Source of the DNA: Streptomyces toyocaensis | GTDB taxonomy: Bacteria; Actinomycetota; Actinomycetes; Streptomycetales; Streptomycetaceae | Length of the DNA stretch: 64,000 nucleotides | Assembly (NCBI RefSeq): GCF_000725125.1 | Contig: NZ_JFCB01000004.1 | Location: forward strand, 203,577-267,576 | Reading direction: 5' to 3' | Part shown: positions 1-9,373 of the stretch, one piece after another | Position numbering within the stretch: the stretch's first letter is position 1 | Layout of the letters: the number at the start of each line of letters is the position of its first letter | Position numbers and translations under genes: made by a program | Notes under the pieces: generated by a model | Seen by the model: the letters and a program-made list of their open reading frames with translations, nothing else | Database searches by the model: none | What the model was told of the DNA's origin: nothing

Positions 1-559
1 CTGGGAGCCGCTGCCCCGCGAACAGGCCGCGCCCTCCTGGTGGAAGGCCACCGCCGCGACACGCGCCGAGATGCCGGAAGCCCGGGCGGAGAGCGCCGCG
101 CAGCCGGTGCGCAGACCGGCGAAGCCGGCACGCCGGCAGGACGAGGAACTGTTCGGCACCGACGACGTGGTGATGCCCGACGCGGCACCGGCGACCACGC
201 CCGCTCCCGCGACCCTCGGCGGGCGCGTGGTGACGAGTGAGGTGTACGAGGCGCAGAAGGAGTACGTGCGCAAGGCCCCGGAAGGCAAGGTCGTCGCCGC
301 CGTCATCGACGCCCTCGCCGCCGCCGGGGGCACCATGTCGCCCGCCGCCCTGGCAGCGGCCATCTCGGCGACCGGCCGGGTGCGGCGCAACATCGAGGGC
401 TTCGTCGCCACCGTGCAGCGCCTGCTCAACGTCGAGGGGTACCCGGTACTCGGTTTCGTCGACGCCGGTCACGCGGTCAAACTCGACGTCGCCCTGCTCC
501 GCGACCAGTTCCTGGCGGACGAAGCGAGGACCGGGTCGCCGAGGAAGGAGACGTCATGA
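1..559 (+). CDS. pglZ: BREX type 2 phosphatase PglZ, C-terminal end (5' truncated)
   Basis: The frame is open from base 2 and ends at TGA 557-559, so only about the last 185 residues are present. PglZ is the alkaline-phosphatase-superfamily protein of BREX/Pgl phage defence; its catalytic domain would lie upstream of the window. What is visible is a proline/alanine-rich linker and a helical C-terminal module containing NVEGYPVLGF and a DVALLRDQF-like ending, which I recognise as typical of BREX-2 PglZ tails. The stop overlaps the brxD start (ATGA), and brxD-brxHI follow in the order usual for type 2 BREX, so the call rests on context as much as on sequence. Another protein with the same C-terminal module cannot be excluded without the upstream part. 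Confidence 0.72.
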   Translation, partial: WEPLPREQAAPSWWKATAATRAEMPEARAESAAQPVRRPAKPARRQDEELFGTDDVVMPDAAPATTPAPATLGGRVVTSEVYEAQKEYVRKAPEGKVVAAVIDALAAAGGTMSPAALAAAISATGRVRRNIEGFVATVQRLLNVEGYPVLGFVDAGHAVKLDVALLRDQFLADEARTGSPRKETS

Positions 560-1890
560 GCGCGGTGGCCCCGGCCAGCCCCGTACGGATGCGGGAGGTC
601 GTGGACGCGCTGCGGCGCGGCACCGTACCGCAGGCCGGGCTGGACCTGCTCGCCGTCGGCCTGGACCGGTTCGAGACCGCCCTCGACGACGACCTGGCGG
701 CAACGGCACGGGGCGGAGCGGCGTTCCACGCCATCCGCGGCGAGTACGGCTCCGGGAAGACGTTCTTCGCGCGCTGGCTCGCCGAACGCGCCAAACGTGC
801 CGGACTGGCCACGGCGGAAGTCCAGATCTCCGAGACCGAGACCCCGCTGCACCGACTGGAGACGGTCTACCGCAGGCTCACCGAGCGCCTGACGACCGCC
901 ACCCACCAGCCCAGCGCACTGCGCGCGGTCGTTGACTCGTGGTTCTACACCCTGGAGGAAGAGGTCCTCGACGCCGGGGAGACGGACGAGGAGGACGAGG
1001 CGGCGCTCGCTGCGGCCGTCGACGCGCTCATGGAGCGCAGACTCGCCGACGTCGCCAGGACCACCCCCGCCTTCGCCGCCGCACTGCGCGGCTACCGCCG
1101 GGCGGTGATGGCGGGAGACGGGGCGACGGCGGAAGCGCTCATCGCCTGGCTCGGCGGCCAGAAGTCGGTCGCGGCCTCCGCCCGCCGCAGCGCAGGCGTC
1201 CGGGGAGACCTCGACCACTTCGCGGCCCTCGGCTTCCTGCAAGGGCTGCTCACCGTACTGCGCGACTGCGGCCACCCGGGCCTCCTCCTCGTCCTCGACG
1301 AGATCGAGACCCTGCAACGGGTACGGGGTGATGTCCGGGAGAAGGGCCTCAACGCTCTGAGGCAGCTGCTGGACGAGATCGACGCGGGCCGGTTCCCGGG
1401 ACTCTTCCTCGTCATCACGGGGACCCCGGCGTTCTACGAGGGACAACAGGGCGCGCAGCGGCTGCCTCCGCTCGCGCAGCGACTGGCCACCGACTTCACG
1501 ACCGACCCGCGCTTCGACTCCCCGCGCGCCGTCCAGCTCCGGCTCTCGGGGTTCGACCTGCCCCAGCTCGGTGAACTCGGCCGTACCGTGCGCGACCTGT
1601 ACGCCCTGATCGCCCGCAACCCTGAGCGGGTGGCCGAGCGGGTCGACGACGCGTACCTGACGGAGCTGGCCGGAGCCGTCACCGGTGGACTCGGCGGCAA
1701 GGTCGGCGTAGCGCCCCGCGTGTTCCTGCGCAAGCTGGTGGCCGACGTCCTCGACCGCGTCGACGAGTTCAAGGACTTCGCCCCCCGCGCGCACTACGCG
1801 CTCACCATCAGCTCGTCCGAACTCACCGAGACCGAGCGTAACGCGGCCGCGTCCGGTGACGCCGGCGCCGTCGAACTGGAGTTGCCGTGA
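556..1890 (+). CDS. brxD: BREX system ATP-binding protein BrxD
   Basis: This 444-residue P-loop ATPase is an accessory component of type 2 BREX. Walker A is GEYGSGKTFF at about residues 62-71, and a Walker B-like LLLVLDEIETL lies near residue 243. The helix after the P-loop and the 'SETETPLHRLETVYRRL' region match the ATP-binding BREX family that includes DUF2791-type proteins. The ATG overlaps the pglZ stop by 4 bases, and its own stop overlaps the next GTG (GTGA at 1887-1890), so pglZ, brxD and brxHI are translationally coupled. BrxD probably works with the helicase BrxHI, but the exact biochemical role of either is not established. Codon use is normal high GC, unlike the NACHT gene further downstream. 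Confidence 0.85.
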   Translation: MSAVAPASPVRMREVVDALRRGTVPQAGLDLLAVGLDRFETALDDDLAATARGGAAFHAIRGEYGSGKTFFARWLAERAKRAGLATAEVQISETETPLHRLETVYRRLTERLTTATHQPSALRAVVDSWFYTLEEEVLDAGETDEEDEAALAAAVDALMERRLADVARTTPAFAAALRGYRRAVMAGDGATAEALIAWLGGQKSVAASARRSAGVRGDLDHFAALGFLQGLLTVLRDCGHPGLLLVLDEIETLQRVRGDVREKGLNALRQLLDEIDAGRFPGLFLVITGTPAFYEGQQGAQRLPPLAQRLATDFTTDPRFDSPRAVQLRLSGFDLPQLGELGRTVRDLYALIARNPERVAERVDDAYLTELAGAVTGGLGGKVGVAPRVFLRKLVADVLDRVDEFKDFAPRAHYALTISSSELTETERNAAASGDAGAVELELP

Positions 1891-4046
1891 GCGCCGGGGA
1901 CCTGGACCCGGCGCTCCTCCACCACGTCGTCAACACCCTGGGATGGCGGAGCCTGCGTCCACTCCAGGAAGCAGCCGTCACCCCCCTGGTCTGCGGGGAC
2001 GACGCCGTCCTGCTCGCTCCCACCGCGGGCGGCAAGACCGAGGCGGCCGCCTTCCCCCTGCTGACCCGGATGACGGGGGAGCGGTGGAGCGGTACGTCCG
2101 TCCTCTACGTCTGCCCGCTGAAGGCCCTGCTCAACAACCTGCTGCCGCGGTGGGAAACCTACACCTCATGGCTGGGCCGCACCGCGGCCCTGTGGCACGG
2201 GGACACCACGGCCGGTGCCCGCAAACGGATCCTCGCCGCACGTCCCGACGTCCTGCTCACCACGCCGGAATCACTCGAAGCGATGCTGGTGAGCGCCAAC
2301 GTCGACCACACCTCGTTCTTCTCGGGGCTGCGGGCCGTCGTGGTGGACGAGGTGCACGCCTTCGCCGGTGACGACCGGGGATGGCACCTCCTCGCCGTAC
2401 TGGAACGACTGCAACGGGTCGTGGGCCGACCGGTGCAACGCGTCGGCCTCTCGGCGACCGTCGGCAATCCCGACGCACTGCTCACCTGGCTGCAGGGCTC
2501 AGGCGCGAGCAAGCGGCCGGGGCAGGTGGTCGCCCCCCACCTCGACGGGTCCCCGCCCACGGCACCCGCGGTCACGTCTCCCCCCGCAGCAACCGGTGGA
2601 TCGGCCGCCGTCCCGCCGGGAGACGTCCAACTCGACTACGTCGGCTCGCTCGACAACGCGGCCACCGTCATCGCCGCACTGCACCGTGGCGAGAAGCGCC
2701 TCGTCTTCTGCGAGTCACGGCGATACGTGGAGGAACTCGGGGAGAAGCTCCTGGCGAAGGGCGTCACCACCTTCCTCTCGCACGCCTCGCTCTCCCTCGA
2801 CGAGCGCCGGCGTGCCGAGGCGGCCTTCGCCGAGGCCCGGGACTGCGTGATCGTCTCCACCAGCACGCTGGAACTCGGCATCGACGTCGGCGACCTGGAC
2901 CGGGTCATCCAGATCGACGCCCCCACCTCGGTGGCCTCCTTCCTCCAACGGCTCGGCCGTTCCGGACGCCGCGAGGGCACCGCACGCAACTGCCTGTTCC
3001 TCGCCCTGGACGAGGAAGGCCTGCTGGGAGCGGCCGGACTGCTGCTCAAGTGGTCGCAAGGATGGGTGGAGCCCGTCGTGGCACCACCGGAGCCCCGGCA
3101 CATCGTTGCCCAGCAACTCCTCGCCCTGTGCCTGCAGGAGAACCGTGTCGGCGAGCACCTGTGGCAGGAATGGTGGAACGGACTCGGCCCCTTCGGCGCG
3201 TCGGCCGAGCCGATCGTGCGCCACCTCGTCGACCAGGGGTACCTGGACCGGGACGGCGGCATGCTCTTCATCGGCCCGGAGGCGGAACGGCGCTTCGGAC
3301 AACGCCACTTCATGAACCTCACTGCCGTGTTCACCGCGCCCCCGCAGTTCACCGTCCTCCAAGGGCGTACGGAAATTGGCCGGACCGACCCCAGCCTCCT
3401 CACCGAACGGGTCGACGGCCCGCGCCGGCTTCTGCTGGCTGGCCGGAGCTGGCAGGTGACCTACATCGACTGGCGGCGCAAGCGCTGCTTCGTCGAACCC
3501 GTCGACGGGGGAGGCAAGGCCAAATGGAGCAGCCCCGGATTCGGTTCGGCGGGCTCCTACGAGCTCACCCGCGCGGAACGGCAAGTACTGCTGGGTGAGG
3601 ACCCTCCCGTGAAGATGACGGGGCGGGCGACCAGCGCCCTGCGGCGGGCCCGTGAGGAGTACCTGGAGCGGGTGCACCCCGGAGGCACCTTGATCATTCA
3701 GGACACGGGGGGACAGACGCGCTGGTGGACCTGGGCGGGCCACCGTGCGAACGCCACACTCGCCGCGACCCTCGACACGGTCGCCGTGCCGGGGCAGTAC
3801 GTCAACGACCGTTGGATCCGACTGCGCGAGGACGTCACCGTGCACATCTGGAGTGATGTGAAGAGGGACGCGACCGACCGGTTGTGTCTGCCGGATGTCG
3901 ACGAACGCGCGGTACATGGCCTGAAGTTCGGCGATGCCCTCCCCCCACGCCTGGCCGAGGCCACACTGTCAGCCCGGCTGGCCGACACGGAGTCCGCGGC
4001 CGCCGTGCTCACGGAACCGGTGCGCTTCGTCCGGCGCGAACGGTGA
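1887..4046 (+). CDS. brxHI: BREX system Lhr-like DEAD/DEAH helicase BrxHI
   Basis: A 719-residue superfamily 2 helicase starting with GTG. Motif I is APTAGGKTEA at about residue 43, motif II is VVVDEVHAF near residue 152, motif III is LSATVG near residue 187, and motif VI is QRLGRSGRR near residue 354. The second half carries the Lhr-like region (RTEIGRTDPSLL, then SWQVTYIDW and FVEPV) that follows the helicase core in Lhr-type proteins. In type 2 BREX this gene is the last accessory gene after brxD. It overlaps brxD by 4 bases and is probably the end of the operon, because about 550 bases without a convincing gene follow. Confidence 0.88.
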   Translation: MSAGDLDPALLHHVVNTLGWRSLRPLQEAAVTPLVCGDDAVLLAPTAGGKTEAAAFPLLTRMTGERWSGTSVLYVCPLKALLNNLLPRWETYTSWLGRTAALWHGDTTAGARKRILAARPDVLLTTPESLEAMLVSANVDHTSFFSGLRAVVVDEVHAFAGDDRGWHLLAVLERLQRVVGRPVQRVGLSATVGNPDALLTWLQGSGASKRPGQVVAPHLDGSPPTAPAVTSPPAATGGSAAVPPGDVQLDYVGSLDNAATVIAALHRGEKRLVFCESRRYVEELGEKLLAKGVTTFLSHASLSLDERRRAEAAFAEARDCVIVSTSTLELGIDVGDLDRVIQIDAPTSVASFLQRLGRSGRREGTARNCLFLALDEEGLLGAAGLLLKWSQGWVEPVVAPPEPRHIVAQQLLALCLQENRVGEHLWQEWWNGLGPFGASAEPIVRHLVDQGYLDRDGGMLFIGPEAERRFGQRHFMNLTAVFTAPPQFTVLQGRTEIGRTDPSLLTERVDGPRRLLLAGRSWQVTYIDWRRKRCFVEPVDGGGKAKWSSPGFGSAGSYELTRAERQVLLGEDPPVKMTGRATSALRRAREEYLERVHPGGTLIIQDTGGQTRWWTWAGHRANATLAATLDTVAVPGQYVNDRWIRLREDVTVHIWSDVKRDATDRLCLPDVDERAVHGLKFGDALPPRLAEATLSARLADTESAAAVLTEPVRFVRRER

Positions 4047-4597
4047 CGGCACCCGGTTTTCGGGCTGAGCGAGGAGAGACAGCGACAGCAGATGGACGGA
4101 CCGAGCGTACGAGAATCGGGCATCGAACACGTCGCTGTCGCAGATCCGGAACAATGAACCGACGATGACCTCGCAGACTTCCCAGGCTTCCCGCCCCCAC
4201 AGCGCCACGTCCGCTGAGGTCCGTCCCGAAGCACACGGCAGGCTCAGCACCAGCCGCCGCCGCGTTGCCGGGCACAACTACTTGTGCCAGTTGTCATCAG
4301 ATGGGCATGACATCGATGCGCCGGAGGATGAAATCTCGGCGCACAATTGCTGCAGGACGTCGTCCGCCCGCGCTGAGCTTTGTTCCTTTTGCCGCTCTGA
4401 CGCCGTCGTGGTAGTACGGAAGAGAGCTGCCGAAGTGGTGGTCGGCGAGTGCGGAGGAACAGGTGGTTCCCTGACGGTCGACGTTTTGAGTGTTCGTTTG
4501 GGGGGTTCCATCTCAGTGTTGGTGTGATACAGCGTGGTTTTTTCCTGCGCACTACTACGATGCGCCTTGCTGTCTGCACACGGAATGAGGTGTGCTC
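4047..4597 (+). other. Gene-poor gap between BREX and the NACHT gene
   Basis: No convincing gene was found here. A 120-codon open frame (4165-4527, plus) and an antisense frame exist, but neither has a recognisable ribosome-binding site, domain or Streptomyces-like codon bias. Base composition drops towards 4400-4600, where T-rich patches appear before the NACHT start, so the promoter of that gene is probably here. I saw no repeats or attachment-site duplication. Confidence 0.5.
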
Positions 4598-7500
4598 ATG
4601 AGTTCTGTCAGTGAGACGCGGAGGCACAGTCCGCCGGGCCCTCGACCGGCTGGAGTGTGGGGACGACTGTGGTTCCGGGCGACCTGGCCATTGGTGGCTA
4701 TGTGGCGTAGAGCACGCAACTGGTGGTTGCTGAAAAGGGGCGAGCGGCGGGCGCGTCATTGGTGGCGACCTCGTACGTGGCTGGAGAATGCGGCATACAT
4801 TGCGCTTTCGGTGGCGTACATAGCGGTACTCGTGTACGGCTTCACCGGGCCGGAGAGCGACAACCCATTGAGTAGTTGGCAAGGCGTGCTGACCGCCCTC
4901 GGTCTGTCGTCCACGGCCGTCGTGGCGGCTGTGTGGTTCATCTTCGGACGCTTCAAGCGGGTCCGTGGCTACTACCTGCGCAAGGCCAAACGCTGCCCTG
5001 CCGAACTGGTGAAACCAGGCACTATCATCGGTAACGTGGTGGGGCGCGATCAGCTGTGCGACGCCTTGATGAATGACCTCCATGACCGTGCTCAGCGCCG
5101 CCCCCACGTCATTGTTGGCACCATTGGCGTCGGAAAGACGGCTCTGCTGGTGCGTCTCACGCAGCGTCTCGCCCATAAGGGAATCACTCCAGTCGTGCTG
5201 CAATTGCGCGACGTTGAAGATCGGCTTAACTTTTCGGAGCTTGCCAAGAATAAGTTCTGTGAGGAGGTACTGGAAAAAGTCTCATCCTCTGCTGAGGCGG
5301 AGAGGGTATGGCAGCGACTGCGCTTCAGCCAGGACCGAGTGGTCGTCATGGCGGATGGTCTTGAGGACGCCCTGAAAGGTGCCGGCGACCGCGACAACAA
5401 GATTCGGCAGGCCATCAACGATGCCAAGGAGGCCAAACTGCCCTTGGTCGTTACGTCTCGACCGCAAAAGTCGCTTGAGGCAATTAATGCCGCTCAGACG
5501 GTTCTCGAGCCGCTGAGCGAGGAGGCGGCGCTTGGGTACGTCGCCGAAGGAAGCAACTGGCGATCCAACAAGCAACGCATGGACTGGGTGGTTGAGGCGG
5601 CTGAGATCGCCGAATCCCCCCTCTACCTCACCATCGCCAAAGACCTTGAGCGTCTTGGCAGGCTCGAATCGATCGTGGGCGGAGGGGAGGACGAGCAGTG
5701 TGATCCGCGCGACCAGGACGCCTGGGCACTTCGCTTCGACCTGTTGGAAGCTTGGGTCGGCGCGCTCCGCGACGGTGCCCTGTTCCCCGAGCAGCCCATT
5801 TCTGCCAGGGGCCGCTCCACGACTGTCGAATACCTGTCGGCCCTTGCATGTGCCGCGCTGCACACCAACTCGACGTACGTCCGCTACGACGTGCTGAAGA
5901 AACAACCCGAATCCGCCGAGAGCGGCAAGAAAAAGGAGTCCGAGAATGCTCGTCTGGTCGCAGGTACGTTGCGAGATCGACTAAGGGAGCAATTGAAACT
6001 TCCTGGAAACCTTTCAGGCGCCGAGCAGGGCGCGGACGGAAGTATGGACGAGCGTCTGGCGGGAAGTTGGGGCAGCCGTCTAGGGCTGGTGGAGGAGCTC
6101 GAGCATGGAGTCAGGTTCCATCACAGCGTTCTGCAGGCCTACCTTGCATCCCGCTATATGGACGTACTGGTGCGTTATTCGGCGGCAAAAAGCTCGCCTC
6201 ACAAGGAGATGGTGGCCCTCGCAGCGCTGACTCCCGGGTTGAGTATTGGGTTTGACGCCTCGGACCTGATCACCAGGCAGGTCAGGGACGCCTATTTCAA
6301 GGAGGCTCTGCGACGCCCGGGGCGAGAACTCGCCATGGCTCTCATTTTCTACTCTCGGTCGCCTGAGGCGCTTTCAGGATGCAGGGGCGAAAATTGCAGC
6401 GTCAAACCTGCCCTTGACGTTGACTGCCCCGTCGGCGCCATCCGGGACGAGCTTCTCGAAGCCGCGCGGAATGCATTGAATGGGGGATCGGAATCAGTCG
6501 CCTCCGCAGAGGGCGAAGACTTGGCAGGTGGCGATCCTGAGCAGGACCCGAAGATCAGGGCTCTGGAGCTGTACTCTGCGGCGCTGGACGTCGACAGTTT
6601 CCATCATAGGCCACAACACCGGGAGATCGTCCAGGAGATTCGCGATGGCTGGGGAAAACTGCAGGCATACAACGACCGGAAGCTCGACCCGCCGAAGAAG
6701 GCCCTGATCAAGCGGATCGGGGCAACCGGAAAATTGCTGAGCAGTCGCCGGGCCCTAGCACTTCCGGAGGTTCGAAAAGTAGAAGGCGAGAGCGCTTACG
6801 ACCGGTTGTTCGAGATCGCCGGTGAAGAGCCCTCCCACAGCGTGCGGTTCGCCATCGCTCAGGCGATCGGTGAAGGTGGCGACGACGCCTTCGGCGATCT
6901 AGCACACGTCCTCTCTCCCGCAGCGGTCGGGGCTCCCGTGTCCTCCGTCTCCTACGATCGATCCGTGTTCGCGTTCACGCAAGAAGTCACCAACGACGTC
7001 TTCAATGCGATCACCCAGAGCCTGGTTACGGCGGAGGAAGGCGACTGGGACCTCGAAAGCGGGCTCCTTAGGTTGCGAGATGCCGACGGCCCGCCGTCCG
7101 CACCGGGTACCACGCGGACAGAGCGACTGCTGCGCAAAAACCGCAAGGGCATCCTCGACAAGCATCGACAGGAAGAAGAAGTCAAGGAGCAAGAGGAGCG
7201 GGAGGATGAGGAGAAACAACGCCGAAAGGACGTCATGCAGGCGTGGCTCGCCCCGATGCTGGTCCACTCCTGCTCGTTCACCCCGCACCGGAGCACTCCG
7301 TACGAACAGCTCGCCCAATGGGTGGAGTTGATACGGAGCGATGGTGACCGGGTCGATCTGGAGCTGCAGGTCGCGCTCGCGCAGGGGTTCCGGCAGGCCG
7401 CGAACCATCGCACACCTCCTTCACAACCCGACAGGGCACGCAACTTCCTCAACGAGCAAGCGTGGGAGATGCTCAAGCACACCAACTACTGGTTTGCTCG

Positions 7501-8326
7501 TCTGGCTTTGGTCCACGCGCTGACCTTGTGGGCTCTTCCCGATGACGTCACGCAGGGGCAGCCCCGTCTCGGGCATGGCGCCAGCCCGGCCAAACAAGTG
7601 CGCCAGTGGCTGAAACAGACGAACGATCCCAAGGTCAAGCGCAAGCTGCGCCATGAGCATCCGCTGGTCGAAGCGGCGGGCAAGATGGCACGCCAAGCCC
7701 TGCAGACGCGACGCCCGGACCGCTTCCTGTGGATCGACGAGGCCGGGATGGCTTCACAGATCGGGTCCGGAACCAGCTCACCGCAAGAATCGCGGGTACA
7801 TAATTTGTGGATTCCGCCGTCCAGGGGTTGGAGCACGCTCGACCCGAGCGCTCAGCAATTGCTCGCCGACGTACTGGTCCTACTAATTCTCACCGAACAT
7901 CGGGGCGACAGGCCGACGAAAGCTTCCTTGCGCCTGCAGCACGCGTACTCCGACGCGCAGAAAGTGCTTCCCCCATGTATGACCAAGGACCGTACCCCGC
8001 TCAGCCCGATGCAGGCGCTTGTCGGGGAGACCCCGCGCTCCCTGCCCGGCTCCAACTGCGTCGACGGTTGTTTCTTCGAGTTCTGCCCTTACCCCCCTAA
8101 AGGGCCCCAATGCCGCACTGAACTGAACGAACTGTTCTGCATCCACCAGCACGCGATGCTCAAGAAAGCACAGTTCCAGGCATGGCGCTGGCTCAGGTTC
8201 CACCGACGTGCGCCGTGGCAACGAAAGACGTCGGTGGCGAACCTGCGCCGTTTCTGGGACGAGATGGGGGCTCGCGCGCGAAACCGTGCACTGAAGGAGG
8301 CGTCGTCCGAAAGCTCACGGCGGTGA
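4598..8326 (+). CDS. Membrane-anchored NACHT-type STAND NTPase with C-terminal Cys cluster
   Basis: The protein has 1,242 residues from ATG 4598, with GAGG 7 bases upstream (an in-frame GTG lies 6 bases earlier). Two predicted membrane helices at about 65-86 and 97-117 are followed by a P-loop, GTIGVGKTAL, near residue 173. The Walker B strand reads RVVVMADGLED near residue 247 and carries the DG(L)(D/E) signature typical of NACHT domains. A sensor-like LPLVVTSRP lies near residue 283. The centre looks like helical repeats. A charged Glu/Lys/Arg coiled coil lies near 855-880. Cysteines cluster near 595-610 and again near 1153-1186 (CX3CX4CX8CX8CXHXXH), suggesting a metal site. GC and codon use are lower than in neighbours (AAT, ATT, CTT codons), suggesting transfer. 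Its place next to BREX implies a phage-sensing or cell-death role, but that is inference; no effector domain was recognised. Confidence 0.8.
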   Translation: MSSVSETRRHSPPGPRPAGVWGRLWFRATWPLVAMWRRARNWWLLKRGERRARHWWRPRTWLENAAYIALSVAYIAVLVYGFTGPESDNPLSSWQGVLTALGLSSTAVVAAVWFIFGRFKRVRGYYLRKAKRCPAELVKPGTIIGNVVGRDQLCDALMNDLHDRAQRRPHVIVGTIGVGKTALLVRLTQRLAHKGITPVVLQLRDVEDRLNFSELAKNKFCEEVLEKVSSSAEAERVWQRLRFSQDRVVVMADGLEDALKGAGDRDNKIRQAINDAKEAKLPLVVTSRPQKSLEAINAAQTVLEPLSEEAALGYVAEGSNWRSNKQRMDWVVEAAEIAESPLYLTIAKDLERLGRLESIVGGGEDEQCDPRDQDAWALRFDLLEAWVGALRDGALFPEQPISARGRSTTVEYLSALACAALHTNSTYVRYDVLKKQPESAESGKKKESENARLVAGTLRDRLREQLKLPGNLSGAEQGADGSMDERLAGSWGSRLGLVEELEHGVRFHHSVLQAYLASRYMDVLVRYSAAKSSPHKEMVALAALTPGLSIGFDASDLITRQVRDAYFKEALRRPGRELAMALIFYSRSPEALSGCRGENCSVKPALDVDCPVGAIRDELLEAARNALNGGSESVASAEGEDLAGGDPEQDPKIRALELYSAALDVDSFHHRPQHREIVQEIRDGWGKLQAYNDRKLDPPKKALIKRIGATGKLLSSRRALALPEVRKVEGESAYDRLFEIAGEEPSHSVRFAIAQAIGEGGDDAFGDLAHVLSPAAVGAPVSSVSYDRSVFAFTQEVTNDVFNAITQSLVTAEEGDWDLESGLLRLRDADGPPSAPGTTRTERLLRKNRKGILDKHRQEEEVKEQEEREDEEKQRRKDVMQAWLAPMLVHSCSFTPHRSTPYEQLAQWVELIRSDGDRVDLELQVALAQGFRQAANHRTPPSQPDRARNFLNEQAWEMLKHTNYWFARLALVHALTLWALPDDVTQGQPRLGHGASPAKQVRQWLKQTNDPKVKRKLRHEHPLVEAAGKMARQALQTRRPDRFLWIDEAGMASQIGSGTSSPQESRVHNLWIPPSRGWSTLDPSAQQLLADVLVLLILTEHRGDRPTKASLRLQHAYSDAQKVLPPCMTKDRTPLSPMQALVGETPRSLPGSNCVDGCFFEFCPYPPKGPQCRTELNELFCIHQHAMLKKAQFQAWRWLRFHRRAPWQRKTSVANLRRFWDEMGARARNRALKEASSESSRR

Positions 8327-8348
8327 GCGAGCCGGTTAAGTCTCACCC

Positions 8349-8696
8349 GTGGCCGAAAACGGAGACGCCGTCAGGAGCGAGCTCCACCACGAAGTGGGGA
8401 CGCTGAGGGTGAGCGGGGGCAGGCTGCCGCCGGTCGGGATCCGGGCATCCCGCGGAAGCCGTCCGCGGCGCGGCAGCGCAGGCAACGGCTGGTGCCCGAC
8501 TCCCTCGGCACCAGACGCCTGCTGCGGGACGAACTGCGGCTCGGCGCCTTCACGTCGACCGGGGCGACGCGCAGGTGACGGCCGAGTGGGAAACCGGCAC
8601 CGCCCCCAGGGGTACGCGCTCGCTGCCCCCTTCGGGGTCGGCGCCGAGCCGATGTGGAAACTCACCCAGGACGCCGCGCTCGATCTGTGGCCCTGA
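8349..8696 (+). pseudogene. Possible remnant of an unidentified gene
   Basis: A plus-strand frame ends at TGA 8694-8696 immediately on a strong hairpin, as a real 3' end would, and its last 28 codons look like normal Streptomyces coding sequence. Upstream the apparent coding frame changes and codon bias is lost, so only a frameshifted tail may survive. I do not recognise the family. It might instead be chance reading through an intergenic region. Confidence 0.25.
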
Positions 8697-8721
8697 CAGG
8701 AGGTGAGTCCTCCTGCCAGGG
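8691..8721 (+). terminator. Hairpin terminator
   Basis: An inverted repeat (CCCTG-a-CAGGAGG, 5-base loop, CCTCCTG-c-CAGGG) with one mismatch overlaps the stop codon of the remnant frame ending at 8696. It would end transcription before the MFS pseudogene. Confidence 0.6.
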
Positions 8722-8784
8722 CGGTGGGCGAACCAGAGGACCCACGAATGTACGAACGTACGCTCGCGCCTATAGGGTCCCCGC

Positions 8785-9366
8785 ATGACTGTTGACGTAC
8801 TGCGGCAGCCCACCCGGGCCGACCGGCGGGCCCGTGCGGCCGTGGCGGTGCTGTTCCTCACCAACGGCGCCTTGTTCGCCAACCTGCTGCCGCGCTACCC
8901 GCAGATCAAGGACGACCTCGGCATCGGCAACGCCGTCTACGGACTGGCCGTCGCGGCGTTCCCCGCGGGTGCCGTCGTGGCCGGTCCGGCGGCGGGGGTG
9001 CTGGCCCGCCGGCTGGGGTCCGCGCGTGTCGCCGTGCTCGGCACGCTGCTGACGGGCGCGGGCACACTGGCCGCCGGCCTGGCCCGGCTCGGTGGCCCTG
9101 TTCGCGGCGGCGCTGTTCCTCGTGGGGGCCATGGACGCGGTCACGGACGTCGCGCAGAACGCCCACGGTCTGCGGGTGCAGCGGCGCTACGGACGCAGCA
9201 GCTCACGATCGTCTCCTGGCTGATGCGCCTGGGCTTCCTGTGCTCCCCGCCCCTCGTCGGACTGGTCGCCGACACGGCCGGCCTGCGCGTGGGCCTGCTC
9301 GTGGTGCCGCCGGCCGGACCGCTCGTCATCCCGCCGGCCCGGCCCCGGGGACCCGGGGACCCTGAG
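8785..9366 (+). pseudogene. Decayed MFS transporter (YbjJ-like)
   Basis: Starts with a good MFS N-terminus: ATG, first helix 'AVLFLTNGALFANLLPRYP', then alternating helices to about base 9090. The match then jumps to the second frame (LFAAALFLVGAMDAVTD and the QNAHGLRVQRRYGR loop typical of YbjJ-type permeases). It next returns to the first frame as SWLMRLGFLCSPPLVGLVAD, a segment that normally lies near the end of such proteins. So there is at least one frameshift near 9090, a loss of the central helices near 9195, and no proper C-terminus before the convergent permease gene. An intact relative would be about 400 residues; here fewer than 200 codons remain. A sequencing error could explain the shift but not the missing middle. 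Confidence 0.75.
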
Positions 9367-9373
9367 TGCCCCG

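Noticed and set aside
469..1794. Long minus-strand frame opposite brxD
   Set aside because: It is the antisense shadow of a high-GC gene; brxD has clear motifs in the opposite direction.
4165..4527. 120-codon plus-strand frame between BREX and the NACHT gene
   Set aside because: No ribosome-binding site, no recognisable family, weak codon bias; treated as part of the gene-poor gap.
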